Source: Paenibacillus wynnii
Lineage (GTDB): Bacteria > Bacillota > Bacilli > Paenibacillales > Paenibacillaceae
DNA: 64,000 nt
Assembly (NCBI RefSeq): GCF_000757885.1
Contig: NZ_JQCR01000003.1
Span: 2,356,001-2,420,000, forward strand
Direction: 5' to 3'
This document shows positions 15,970 through 24,885 of this stretch, one piece after another. Below the pieces are notes generated by a model that was not told the DNA's origin, made no database searches, and saw only the letters and a list, made by a program, of their open reading frames with translations. Position numbers and translations under genes: made by a program. Position 1 is the first letter of the stretch; each line of letters starts with the position of its first letter.

Positions 15970-18150
15970 CTATTGCATGATACGGTGAACAGTGTAGACA
16001 TCCTTAACTCGTTTGAGGCGATCTACTACTGATTGCAGATGATCCGTATTCCGGATAAGAATCGTCATATGAATCATCGCCATTTTATTCTTATCCGAAC
16101 GGCCTGTAACCGCAGAAATATTAGTCTTACTCTCGGATACCGCCTGTAGGACCTCGTTAAGCAAGCCGTTTCGATCATGGCCGGTAACCTCAATATCAAC
16201 ACTGTAATTCGCTTCCAGATTGCCTTCCCAGTCGACTTCGATGACCCGTGCCGCTTCCTCACCGTCACCATCACCCGGTATATTAGGACAATCCTCACGA
16301 TGGACGGATACACCGCGGCCCCTTGTAACGTAACCTATAATATCGTCGCCGGGAACGGGATTACAACATCGTGCAAAACGAACCAGCAGGTTATCGATCC
16401 CTTTCACACGAACGCCGTTAGTCGGCTGAGCTCTTTTCTCACCGGAGGATTTGATTTCTTTCATTTCTGAAGTTAGCTCTAGATGATTAGCCGCTTCCTC
16501 TTGCTCTTTGCGAAGTTTTTCCGTTAACCGAGAGGCAATTTGCGACGCTGTAATACCGCCGAAACCAACGGCTGACAGCATATCCTCAATATCATTAAAG
16601 GAGAATTTCTTCGCCGCTTCCATCAATTTGTCGTCCGAACTCCATTCCGAGACGTCTACATTCAGGCGTTTCAGCTCACGTTCAATGGATTCGCGGCCTT
16701 TTTCTACATTTTCCTCACGTTTTTCCTTCTTGAACCATTGTTTGATTTTGCTTCTTGCATGTGAAGATTGAGCAATCTTAAGCCAGTCACGACTCGGTCC
16801 GTAAGAATGCTTCGAGGTTAGAATCTCTACGATATCCCCGGTCTTCAGCTTATGATCAAGCGGTACGATCCGACCGTTAACTTTGGAACCGATCGTACGG
16901 TTACCCACCTCCGTATGTATCCGGAAGGCAAAATCCAGCGGGACTGAGCCGACAGGCAGCTCAATAACCTCACCTTTAGGCGTAAATACGAAGACAAGGT
17001 CGGAGAAAAAGTCCATTTTTAGAGATTCTACGAATTCAGAAGCATCTTTGGCCTCATGCTGCAACTCAAGTATTTCACGGAAGAAAGGCATTCGATTCTC
17101 TGGGTTGCCGGTGTTGTTCGTCCCTTCCTTGTAGGCCCAGTGAGCCGCGATCCCAAATTCAGCTGTTCGGTGCATTTCCCATGTCCGAATTTGCACCTCG
17201 GTTGGCTCCCCACCGGGTCCCACTACCGTTGTATGCAGAGATTGGTACATATTCGCTTTGGGCATAGCAATATAATCCTTGAATCGGCCAGGCATTGGCT
17301 TCCAAAGTGTATGAATAATGCCGAGTGTGGCATAACAATCCTTAATGTTGTCGACGATAATACGAATGGCCAAGAGATCATAGATCTCATTGAACTGCTT
17401 GTTCTTAGTATTCATTTTGTTATAAACACTGTAGATATGCTTCGGACGGCCGGAGAGATCACCCTCTATACCCATTTCATCAAGTTTGGAACGGATGCGT
17501 CCAATTACACTATCAATAAATTGCTCACGTTCTGCCCGCTTCTTATGTACCAAGTTAGCGATGCGATAATACTGCTGAGGGTTCAAATAGCGCAGAGCAA
17601 TATCCTCCATCTCCCACTTGATCGCAGAGATCCCTAGACGGTCAGCAATAGGGCAGAAAATTTCTAATGTCTCGTAAGAAATGCGTCGCTGACTATCTTC
17701 GGATTGATATTTAAGCGTACGCATATTATGCAGACGGTCCGCCAGTTTGATTACGATGACACGAATATCCTGTGCCATAGCAATAAACATTTTGCGGTAA
17801 TTCTCATTCTGCTGCTCTTCCTTAGAGCGGAAACGAATGCGTTCCAACTTGGTTAAACCATCCACAAGCATTGCGCAGGTATCGCCAAAACCCGTGCGTA
17901 TCTGCTCCAGTGACACCGTCGTATCTTCCACAACATCGTGCAAAAGAGCTGCAATAATGGATATTACATCCATTTGCATATTGACGACAATATCTGCTAC
18001 CGCCAGCGGATGCAGAATGTATGGCTCTCCCGATTTACGCACCTGTCCAATGTGAGCTTGATCAGCAAATTCATATGCTTCCCGGATGCGGAGAAGATCT
18101 TTTTCTTTTAAATAGGTGCCGGCCTTGTCAATTAATCGCTCTATGCCCAT
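15970..18150 (-). CDS. relA: Bifunctional (p)ppGpp synthetase/hydrolase (RSH)
   Basis: Makes and degrades the alarmone (p)ppGpp, mediating the stringent response. Domains in order: HD hydrolase (about 30-180, with H-D-V-V-E-D at 71-76), RelA/SpoT synthetase (about 230-345, with G-R-F-K-D-Y-I and Y-Q-S-L-H-T-T-V), TGS (about 390-450), a helical/zinc-finger region (C-C-N-P-V-P-G-D), and ACT/RRM at the C-terminus. I set the start at ATG 18150, giving 726 residues and matching the start of related Rel proteins. The frame stays open upstream to 18300, but no strong ribosome site marks any of the three candidate starts. Both active sites look intact. Confidence 0.93.
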   Translation of the reverse strand: MGIERLIDKAGTYLKEKDLLRIREAYEFADQAHIGQVRKSGEPYILHPLAVADIVVNMQMDVISIIAALLHDVVEDTTVSLEQIRTGFGDTCAMLVDGLTKLERIRFRSKEEQQNENYRKMFIAMAQDIRVIVIKLADRLHNMRTLKYQSEDSQRRISYETLEIFCPIADRLGISAIKWEMEDIALRYLNPQQYYRIANLVHKKRAEREQFIDSVIGRIRSKLDEMGIEGDLSGRPKHIYSVYNKMNTKNKQFNEIYDLLAIRIIVDNIKDCYATLGIIHTLWKPMPGRFKDYIAMPKANMYQSLHTTVVGPGGEPTEVQIRTWEMHRTAEFGIAAHWAYKEGTNNTGNPENRMPFFREILELQHEAKDASEFVESLKMDFFSDLVFVFTPKGEVIELPVGSVPLDFAFRIHTEVGNRTIGSKVNGRIVPLDHKLKTGDIVEILTSKHSYGPSRDWLKIAQSSHARSKIKQWFKKEKREENVEKGRESIERELKRLNVDVSEWSSDDKLMEAAKKFSFNDIEDMLSAVGFGGITASQIASRLTEKLRKEQEEAANHLELTSEMKEIKSSGEKRAQPTNGVRVKGIDNLLVRFARCCNPVPGDDIIGYVTRGRGVSVHREDCPNIPGDGDGEEAARVIEVDWEGNLEANYSVDIEVTGHDRNGLLNEVLQAVSESKTNISAVTGRSDKNKMAMIHMTILIRNTDHLQSVVDRLKRVKDVYTVHRIMQ

Positions 18151-18366
18151 TCTCGTGGTTTCCGTTTCCTTTCTATAATAAAATGAACCCACAAGGGTAT
18201 CGAAATCTGCAGGTTCCATCATCGGTATATGCCTTAACGCTTCAGTTGAAAGTTTTCTATAATTATGACGCTTACGGCGGAATACGTCAACACTTCCCAT
18301 TCCATGGCATTAATGTAAGACATAAGACAAACATTGGACAAATTAATGGCAACTGTGAAAATGTTG

Positions 18367-18395
18367 TTGTAAAAATGCCGAGATCTATTTAATCT
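18367..18395 (+). promoter_or_regulatory. Candidate promoter of the uracil permease gene
   Basis: TTGTAA and TAATCT are 17 bp apart on the plus strand, about 60 bp before the TTG start. The divergent 305-bp gap 18151-18455 must also hold the rel promoter; I see no clear hexamers for it. No PyrR-type attenuator is apparent. Confidence 0.5.
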
Positions 18396-18455
18396 AGTAA
18401 AGGCGGTTTGCCGAAGATAACATCATAACTTAAGAAGAAAGAGGAGTGAACTCCA

Positions 18456-19769
18456 TTGCAACGCGAAATTCAAGTTAACGAAAGACTCCCCTGGGCTCCG
18501 GGCTTTTTACTGAGCCTACAGCATTTGTTCGCCATGTTCGGAAGTACAGTACTGGTACCTAACCTGTTCGGTGTGGATCCAGGTATGATTTTGCTGATGA
18601 ACGGTATCGGGACACTGCTTTACATTTGGATCTGCCGAGGCAAAATACCTGCCTATCTCGGTTCCAGCTTCGCTTTCATTTCCCCTGTACTGTCTGTTCT
18701 TTCCAAGCATGCCGATGACCCGCAAAAGGGATATTCACTTGCATTGGGTGCTTTTATTATTACAGGTGTCATCTTTGTACTGGTAGCGTTAATTATACGT
18801 TATGCAGGCACTGGCTGGATTGACGTTGTTTTTCCTCCGGCAGTTATGGGTGCTATCGTTGCCACTATCGGGCTTGAACTGGTTCCGGTTGCAGCGCGTA
18901 TGGCAGGATTGATTGCTCCCGAGGGTGCAACGGATTGGACCCCGGACGGAAGTATGATCACAATCTCTATGGTTACTCTAGGCGTTACGGTTATTGGTGC
19001 GGTTCTCTTCCGCGGGTTTCCAAAGATCATCCACATTCTCATTGGTATCGTCACCGGTTATGGCTTAGCTTATATCATGCAAAAGGTTGATACGGCTGCT
19101 ATTTCAAGTGCAAATTTCTTTGCCACCCCGACGATCACTACCCCTTCCTTCAGTTGGAATGCAATTCTGACGATTATCCCTGTATCCCTTGTCGTTATAG
19201 TTGAACACATCGGGCATTTACTTGTAACGAGCAATATCGTAGGAAAAGATTTGGCTAAAGATCCCGGGCTGGATCGCTCACTGATGGGTAACGGTATTTC
19301 TACCATTATTTCCGGATTTGTGGGTTCCACACCTAATACAACCTACGGAGAAAACATTGGTGTTATGGCTTTAACCAAAGTATATTCAGTATTCGTTATT
19401 GGCGGTGCAGCTATAATCGCGATTCTGTTGTCTTTCTCAGGCACCTTCGCTTCTGTAATTGCTAATATTCCTATGCCGGTTATGGGTGGAGTATCCCTAC
19501 TACTGTTCGGCGTAATCGCTGCATCCGGTCTGCGGATTTTCGTGGAGCAAAAGGTTGACTTCTCAAAAGCAACGAACATGATCCTAGCTACATTGGTGCT
19601 CGTTGTGGGCATAAGCGGGACAACCCTCACTGTCGGTGGTGTTCAATTGAAAGGTATGGCGCTCGCTACAATCGTAGGTATGCTTCTATCCATCTTGTTC
19701 AAGCTTATTGAAGTGCTTGGCTTGTCCAACGAAGATAACAGCAATAACAACGAAAAATCAGTACATTAA
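18456..19769 (+). CDS. Uracil permease (NCS2 family)
   Basis: Membrane symporter for uracil (UraA/PyrP type). The 437-residue protein has about 14 membrane segments. Family marks are visible: Q-H-L-F-A-M-F-G-S-T-V-L-V-P near residue 23, a helix-3 strand around S-S-F-A-F-I, the E-H-I-G-H substrate loop near 247, and G-S-T-P-N-T-T-Y-G-E-N-I-G near 290 with the Glu that recognises the uracil ring. The start is TTG at 18456 behind GAGGAG. It is a lone plus-strand gene between two minus-strand units. It might be called uraA or pyrP; a xanthine/uracil preference cannot be settled here, but the E-H-I-G-H loop favours uracil. Confidence 0.88.
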   Translation: MQREIQVNERLPWAPGFLLSLQHLFAMFGSTVLVPNLFGVDPGMILLMNGIGTLLYIWICRGKIPAYLGSSFAFISPVLSVLSKHADDPQKGYSLALGAFIITGVIFVLVALIIRYAGTGWIDVVFPPAVMGAIVATIGLELVPVAARMAGLIAPEGATDWTPDGSMITISMVTLGVTVIGAVLFRGFPKIIHILIGIVTGYGLAYIMQKVDTAAISSANFFATPTITTPSFSWNAILTIIPVSLVVIVEHIGHLLVTSNIVGKDLAKDPGLDRSLMGNGISTIISGFVGSTPNTTYGENIGVMALTKVYSVFVIGGAAIIAILLSFSGTFASVIANIPMPVMGGVSLLLFGVIAASGLRIFVEQKVDFSKATNMILATLVLVVGISGTTLTVGGVQLKGMALATIVGMLLSILFKLIEVLGLSNEDNSNNNEKSVH

Positions 19770-19801
19770 TTTATACCCTGATACAAGGGAAATAAAATCA
19801 C

Positions 19802-19846
19802 AAAAAGAACTGGCTGCTCTCTTAATGGGAGCGGCCAGTTCTTTTT
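19802..19846. terminator. Bidirectional terminator between the uracil permease gene and apt
   Basis: A 13-bp stem AAAAAGAACTGGC/GCCAGTTCTTTTT with an inner CTCTC/GGGAG helix has A5 on one side and T5 on the other. It can end transcription of both convergent genes. Confidence 0.9.
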
Positions 19847-19866
19847 ATAAGTAATTGTGACTGAAC

Positions 19867-20385
19867 TTAGTCTTCGTAAGTAAGAAGGGACACAATTTCC
19901 ACTTCAGGAAGCTTGTTACGTCCGGCCAGTTGCACCAGTTCAATTAGGAAGGCGGCTCCAACCACTTTGCCACCCAGTTGTTCCACAAGGCTAACGGAGG
20001 TAGAAATGGTACCGCCTGTGGCCAGGAGATCATCTGCGATAAGTACATTTTGTCCAGGCTTGATCGCATCCGTGTGAACTGCAAGACGGTCATTTCCGTA
20101 TTCAAGGTCATACCCAACCTCAATGGTCTCATAAGGGAGTTTGCCGCTTTTACGAATAGGTACAAAACCTACTCCCAGAGCATAGGCCAGAGGGGCACCG
20201 ATAACAAAGCCGCGCGCTTCCGGACCTGCGATAACGTCAATCTTCATATGAGCCACAAGGTCTTTAAGTTCATTGATTGCCCGGCGGTACATTTCCCCGT
20301 CTTTAAGCAATGTAGTAATGTCTTTGAAGCTGATCCCCGGCTGCGGAAAATCAGGGATTACTCGAATACTGTCTTTTAAATCCAA
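19867..20385 (-). CDS. apt: Adenine phosphoribosyltransferase
   Basis: Salvage enzyme converting adenine and PRPP to AMP. The protein (172 residues) has the N-terminal P-D-F-P-Q-P-G-I-S-F-K-D-I-T segment, the R-G-F-V-I-G-A-P adenine-site region near 63, and the PRPP loop V-L-I-A-D-D-L-L-A-T-G-G-T near 120. I place the start at TTG 20385: AGGAG sits 9 bp before it, whereas the in-frame ATG at 20394 directly abuts AGGAG with no spacing. The TTG start also gives the family's M-D-L-K opening. It follows recJ by about 30 bp, the same recJ-apt order as in B. subtilis. Confidence 0.95.
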   Translation of the reverse strand: MDLKDSIRVIPDFPQPGISFKDITTLLKDGEMYRRAINELKDLVAHMKIDVIAGPEARGFVIGAPLAYALGVGFVPIRKSGKLPYETIEVGYDLEYGNDRLAVHTDAIKPGQNVLIADDLLATGGTISTSVSLVEQLGGKVVGAAFLIELVQLAGRNKLPEVEIVSLLTYED

Positions 20386-20416
20386 AACAATCATCTCCTG
20401 GTCTTTGTGTGTGATT

Positions 20417-22819
20417 CTACGATACTCCTAGACGGCGGGAGAGCATCCAGTCTTGAAGCTGTGATGTGCTGCTCTCCATAAAATATTGCTCCATCTCTGC
20501 AATCTGGCCCAACCTTACAAAATGCTGTGAATTCGTTAAGCTTTTGGCTTCGGGCTCTGTAACAAAAGATATAAAATCTTGCTCCCGTTCAATAAACCCC
20601 AATTCCTCAAAAACATCCAGCATCATCGTCAGCATTCGAATACTTAACTTAGACTGACGACTTAGATGTAGCAATACCTCATGCTCGGGGACTGGTTGTG
20701 CGGTAATCGGTGCAATTAGCTTATATAGTGATTTGAAATGTTCCCTGGTAGGAATCAGCAAACGCTCCCGACCTTCCCTTACTGGATGAAGCAATGCAAT
20801 ATTATCGGCTTCTGACACTGCGGCCAGTACGGCATCCAGTTGCTCCGGAGTTTCCGGCATTTCCATCAGGCAGAGCAGTGATGTTCGTCCGCTCGTTTGT
20901 TCTTCCGTATCCTCAGCGGCACCCAAAATTCCAGCTTCCTTATCATATACCCAAAGGGATATGCCTTTCAATTGGCTTTGCTCCGATATCTGATCTTTAC
21001 GTAGAACTGCAGCTGCACGATAGGGGCCATTGCCGCTGTATGGAAGCAGCACATCCCTAATTTGCTGCGCATGCTTTACAGCGTCTGCAGCACCACGTAA
21101 ATCGAATACCTGTACATGCTGTACCGCAAGGTCCTGAAGCATCAGCTGCGGCTTACGGGAGCCATTCCACTCATTGATTGACAATTCTGCCAACACATCA
21201 ATAGCAGTCCCTGCCGGCAGCAGCCCTGCAAGATTTCCTTTACCGAACGCAACGGATTCTATACTGTCCTGCCCCTGTTGGAGAACAAGCTTTAGATGCT
21301 TGCCGCCCTGTCCCATAGTTCGAGTATCTTTAACTGTTGCCCCACGGACAATAAACCTCGGCATCGGATTAGACATACCGAAAGGTGCCAGCCTATCCAT
21401 CTCCGCTGCACCCTGCAGTGTTAAATCTGAGAGAGAGACTTCGGCATCTGCTTGGATAACGGGTATAAAATGATCTGGGGTTAGCACTCGGTTAGCATAA
21501 CTCTCCATGCCCGCTATAAAAGCTTCTAAGGAGTCGCGGTGAAGACTCATACCGGCGGCTGCCGGATGACCTCCAAAGTGATCCATGTGTTCGCTGCAGG
21601 AGGAAAGCGCCGAATAAATGTCCAAGCCCGGTATGGAACGTGCGGATCCCTTGCACATGCCAGTCTCTGGATGAATATCCAATATAATAACAGGACGAAA
21701 GTAACGATCCAACAACTTGGAGGCAACAATACCCACTACCCCCACATTCCAGCCCTCACTCGCAAGGATAATTACTGGAGGAACCTCTCCATTCCCGATC
21801 TTTTGCTCCAACTGAGCACTAGCTTCAACCACGATTCTGTCGACAACCAGCTGGCGTTCTTTATTTATTAGGTCCAGTTCCCCGGCTAATTGCTCAGCTT
21901 CCTCCATTCGATCCGTTGTGAGCAGTGTTACAGCCCTTCCCGCATGGTCTAATCGTCCGCTGGCATTAATGCGAGGGGCCATCCCAAAAGCTATATTGAC
22001 AGCATTAACGGTTGCCATAGTAACACCGCTAACATCCAGCAATGCACGAATACCTGGAAACTTGGATTGTCTCATGCTGATTAATCCATTGCGGACCATT
22101 GCCCTGTTCTCACCCAACAGAGGCATCAAATCCGCAATCGTACCAATGGCTACGATTTCACACCAATCCGCAGGAAGATCCTCTCCAAGTAAAGCCTGAG
22201 CGAGCTTATAAGCAACGCCTACACCGGCTAAACCTTTGAAGGGATAATTACAATCCTTAAGCTTAGGGTTAATCAACGCGTAGGCTGGGGGAAGTAATTC
22301 AGGCGGTTCATGGTGATCAGTAACAATGACATCCATTCCAAGCTCATTAGCATAAGCTATTTGCGAACAGGCACTTATCCCCGTATCTACCGTAATAACC
22401 AACGAAACTCCCTGTTGTAATGCCCAATCCAGCGCATGATTATGAAGACCATAACCTTCATTGGATCGATGCGGAATGTATATGTCGAAGGACGCACCCA
22501 AATGACGCAATAAAAAAATCATCAGAGCTGTGCTTGAAACACCGTCAGCATCATAATCACCGTAGACCAGGATATGCTCCCCGTCCTCCAAGGCTTTTCG
22601 AATCCGTGGAACCGCTTCGGTCATTCCTTTTAGCAGGAAAGGATCATGATACTCTTCAGCACCACCATCCATGAAGGATAAAGCTTCTTGATCCACCGTC
22701 ATTCCCCGGGCAATAAGCAAGGAGGATAACAGCGGAGAAATAGAAAGGCTCCGGGCCAAATCCTTTATTGCATCGGGATCAGCTGCCGGAGAGTGCCACT
22801 TGTTTTTTGAATGAAGCAA
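20417..22819 (-). CDS. recJ: Single-stranded-DNA-specific exonuclease RecJ
   Basis: 5'-3' exonuclease acting on single-stranded DNA in recombination and mismatch/base excision repair. The 800-residue protein has the DHH core: motif I Y-G-D-Y-D-A-D-G-V-S-S (about 86-96), motif III D-H-H (168-170), then D-T-G-I and the DHHA1 domain with the G-G-H-P-A-A-A-G motif near 415, an OB fold, and the roughly 230-residue C-terminal extension found in Bacillales RecJ. The start is TTG at 22819 with AAAGGTG upstream. It is transcribed with apt; the cation-diffusion-like gene lies 30 bp upstream on the same strand. Confidence 0.96.
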   Translation of the reverse strand: MLHSKNKWHSPAADPDAIKDLARSLSISPLLSSLLIARGMTVDQEALSFMDGGAEEYHDPFLLKGMTEAVPRIRKALEDGEHILVYGDYDADGVSSTALMIFLLRHLGASFDIYIPHRSNEGYGLHNHALDWALQQGVSLVITVDTGISACSQIAYANELGMDVIVTDHHEPPELLPPAYALINPKLKDCNYPFKGLAGVGVAYKLAQALLGEDLPADWCEIVAIGTIADLMPLLGENRAMVRNGLISMRQSKFPGIRALLDVSGVTMATVNAVNIAFGMAPRINASGRLDHAGRAVTLLTTDRMEEAEQLAGELDLINKERQLVVDRIVVEASAQLEQKIGNGEVPPVIILASEGWNVGVVGIVASKLLDRYFRPVIILDIHPETGMCKGSARSIPGLDIYSALSSCSEHMDHFGGHPAAAGMSLHRDSLEAFIAGMESYANRVLTPDHFIPVIQADAEVSLSDLTLQGAAEMDRLAPFGMSNPMPRFIVRGATVKDTRTMGQGGKHLKLVLQQGQDSIESVAFGKGNLAGLLPAGTAIDVLAELSINEWNGSRKPQLMLQDLAVQHVQVFDLRGAADAVKHAQQIRDVLLPYSGNGPYRAAAVLRKDQISEQSQLKGISLWVYDKEAGILGAAEDTEEQTSGRTSLLCLMEMPETPEQLDAVLAAVSEADNIALLHPVREGRERLLIPTREHFKSLYKLIAPITAQPVPEHEVLLHLSRQSKLSIRMLTMMLDVFEELGFIEREQDFISFVTEPEAKSLTNSQHFVRLGQIAEMEQYFMESSTSQLQDWMLSRRLGVS

Positions 22820-22849
22820 TAGAACTCACCTTTCTCTCACCTAACAATA

Positions 22850-23815
22850 CTATTGTAATAACGTAGGTACGTCGTCGCTATCTATCAGTTCATGATTACT
22901 TTTGTACGGGTAGCCCGGATCATACGGCACTACATCCATATGAACATCACCAATATAAACAAATCGGTGCAGCAGTAGTTTTTTGGCGCATTCTGATATA
23001 TCATGTGCTTCCAATACTGTTATTCGCGGATTCACACTGATCTTCACCTGGAGATTTACATATCGACCCTTCTCCAGTGCCTTCAGTTGCTCTACTCGAA
23101 TGACACCGTGTACCCGCTGAACGGTTTCAATAAAGTTCGAAGCGTCGGCATGTGGAAGTTCTTCAATCTCCTTGCCATATATCGAGCTTGCTATAAGGAA
23201 GTATCCTTTTCTGAGGACCAAGCAAGCCGTTAGGAGACCAGCAATCGGATCCATATACAGCAGAGGATGCCAATTAAAAGAACCGCCTGCTACAGATAAT
23301 CCAATACCGATTACTACAGTTAGCGAAGTGTAAAGACTATACCGATGACTATCAGCATAAGCCGAGTGTCTGGCATCGCCAAGCTTTTTGAAATACCGAT
23401 ATTGATACTGAAACACCGCTTCCTTCAAGACAATAGATATCAAAACGGCTACCAATGCACAAGGAGAAGGTGATATCAAATGCCCTCTCATTAAATCACG
23501 GATCGCTGAGAAAGCAATTTGTAATCCACCCATAAGAATTAGTACAGAAAATATGATAGCTATAATAGGTTCTTTATTATCCCACTTATGAACGGATTGT
23601 CCCGTAGTACGTTCTTTCTGATTGTTTCCGAAACGCCATGGAAGTACCTCTGTCAGCTTTGCGGCGGCATCTGCTCCAGAATATAGGGCATCACCCATTA
23701 ATGCCTTGCTGCCCGAAACGTAGCCAATACCACCCTTAGCTATGGCTAAAGCGACATCACTGACGACACCTGTCCAGGCAACCGTCTCACTTTGCGGCGA
23801 ACGTTTGTTATACAT
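22850..23815 (-). CDS. Cation diffusion facilitator family protein with altered metal site
   Basis: The fold matches CDF proton/metal antiporters: six membrane helices (about 10-205) and a cytoplasmic ferredoxin-like domain (about 215-305, with V-H-G-V-I-R-V-E and H-M-D-V-V). The usual transport site is D/H-x3-D in TM2 and H-x3-D in TM5. TM2 here reads Y45-S-G-A-D49, and TM5 reads D-S-H-R-Y-S-L-Y-T-S, with no H-x3-D. Only one of four canonical ligands is clearly kept, so zinc or manganese transport by the standard route is doubtful. The ATG at 23815 has AAGGAGGGG upstream. It lies between secF and recJ, a position also held by a CDF gene in related genomes as I recall. Confidence 0.8.
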   Translation of the reverse strand: MYNKRSPQSETVAWTGVVSDVALAIAKGGIGYVSGSKALMGDALYSGADAAAKLTEVLPWRFGNNQKERTTGQSVHKWDNKEPIIAIIFSVLILMGGLQIAFSAIRDLMRGHLISPSPCALVAVLISIVLKEAVFQYQYRYFKKLGDARHSAYADSHRYSLYTSLTVVIGIGLSVAGGSFNWHPLLYMDPIAGLLTACLVLRKGYFLIASSIYGKEIEELPHADASNFIETVQRVHGVIRVEQLKALEKGRYVNLQVKISVNPRITVLEAHDISECAKKLLLHRFVYIGDVHMDVVPYDPGYPYKSNHELIDSDDVPTLLQ

Positions 23816-23934
23816 TTGGGCCCCTCCTTACCATTCAAGTAATCTCATGATGAACTGATATAAGTGACCATTCATTTCCAAGATTATTATAAAAACATCC
23901 AGAATTCAGAAGTTTATAGCTTGCTGATATGATC

Positions 23935-23966
23935 AGAAAGCCGCGTCGCCTTTGACGCGGCTTTCT
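23935..23966 (-). terminator. Hairpin terminator after secF
   Basis: A perfect 13-bp stem AGAAAGCCGCGTC/GACGCGGCTTTCT with a 6-nt loop lies 29 bp after the secF stop. The T-run is short, but the stem is very stable. Confidence 0.7.
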
Positions 23967-23994
23967 GGGGAATGATGTTGTTTTATACTTTGGT

Positions 23995-24885
23995 CTATTT
24001 AGCTTTTACGCTGACCTTCTGACGCTTCTTAAGAAGCAGCCAGAGTGGGCTTGCGATAAAGATGGAGGAGTAAGCCCCAAAGAGCAATCCAATAACCATA
24101 GCCAGCGAGAACATTTTGATGGATTCTCCACCAAGGATTAATAGGAAGAATGCAGCAATAAACACTGTAAATGCCGTATAAAGTGAACGCATGAGAGTCT
24201 GGGATACACTCCTGTTAACGAGTAATTTCAGATCCTCATAAGTTCTCTGTTTGCCAAACCGCAAGTTCTCGCGGATACGGTCGAAGATAACAATGGTGTC
24301 ATTAATGGAGTAACCGATAATGGTAAGTATCGCAATAATGAACGTCAAGTCTACCTCCAAACGGAAGATAGAGAAGATGGCAACGACCACAAAGGCATCA
24401 TGCATTAGTGCAACAATAGCCGCTACGGCAAAACGCCATTCAAAACGGATACTGACGTAAATGATAATTCCGATACAGGAAATCAACACGGCATAGACAG
24501 CATTACGGGCCAATTCTTTAGCCATTTGAGTATCAACGGTGTTGACCTCGAAGGAGGCCTTGTCGTCCAGCTTCAGAATCGCCTCTTTTAGTTGCGAATC
24601 CTGTGTGCTGTCTAGAATCGCTTCATAGCGAATGTTGGTCCGCAGCTCACCATGAGTAATTTCCGGTTCTTTGCCAATGCCGAGCTTATCAATCACCGGA
24701 CGGATTTGCTCAGCACTAACATTCTTGGAGAACGAAATATCAACATTTGATCCTGCTTTGAAATCAACACTGTAATTCAGTCCAAAGGCTGCCATACATA
24801 TTGCACCCACAATTGTAATTACGATAGAGAAAATAAAGAAATACTTACTCAAATGTACAAAATCAGTCTCTTTATTAAAGCGCAC
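23995..24885 (-). CDS. secF: Protein translocase subunit SecF
   Basis: Membrane partner of SecD that drives late steps of Sec-dependent protein export using the proton gradient. The protein (296 residues) has TM1 at about 15-35, a periplasm-side P4 domain, then five more helices with D-A-F-V-V-V-A near 165 and G-Y-S-I-N-D-T-I-V-I-F-D-R-I-R-E near 190. The frame overlaps the end of secD by 11-20 bp. AAAGGAG fits GTG 24885 (10 bp spacing) better than GTG 24894 (1 bp). SecD and SecF are separate proteins here; in B. subtilis they are fused. Confidence 0.93.
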   Translation of the reverse strand: MRFNKETDFVHLSKYFFIFSIVITIVGAICMAAFGLNYSVDFKAGSNVDISFSKNVSAEQIRPVIDKLGIGKEPEITHGELRTNIRYEAILDSTQDSQLKEAILKLDDKASFEVNTVDTQMAKELARNAVYAVLISCIGIIIYVSIRFEWRFAVAAIVALMHDAFVVVAIFSIFRLEVDLTFIIAILTIIGYSINDTIVIFDRIRENLRFGKQRTYEDLKLLVNRSVSQTLMRSLYTAFTVFIAAFFLLILGGESIKMFSLAMVIGLLFGAYSSIFIASPLWLLLKKRQKVSVKAK

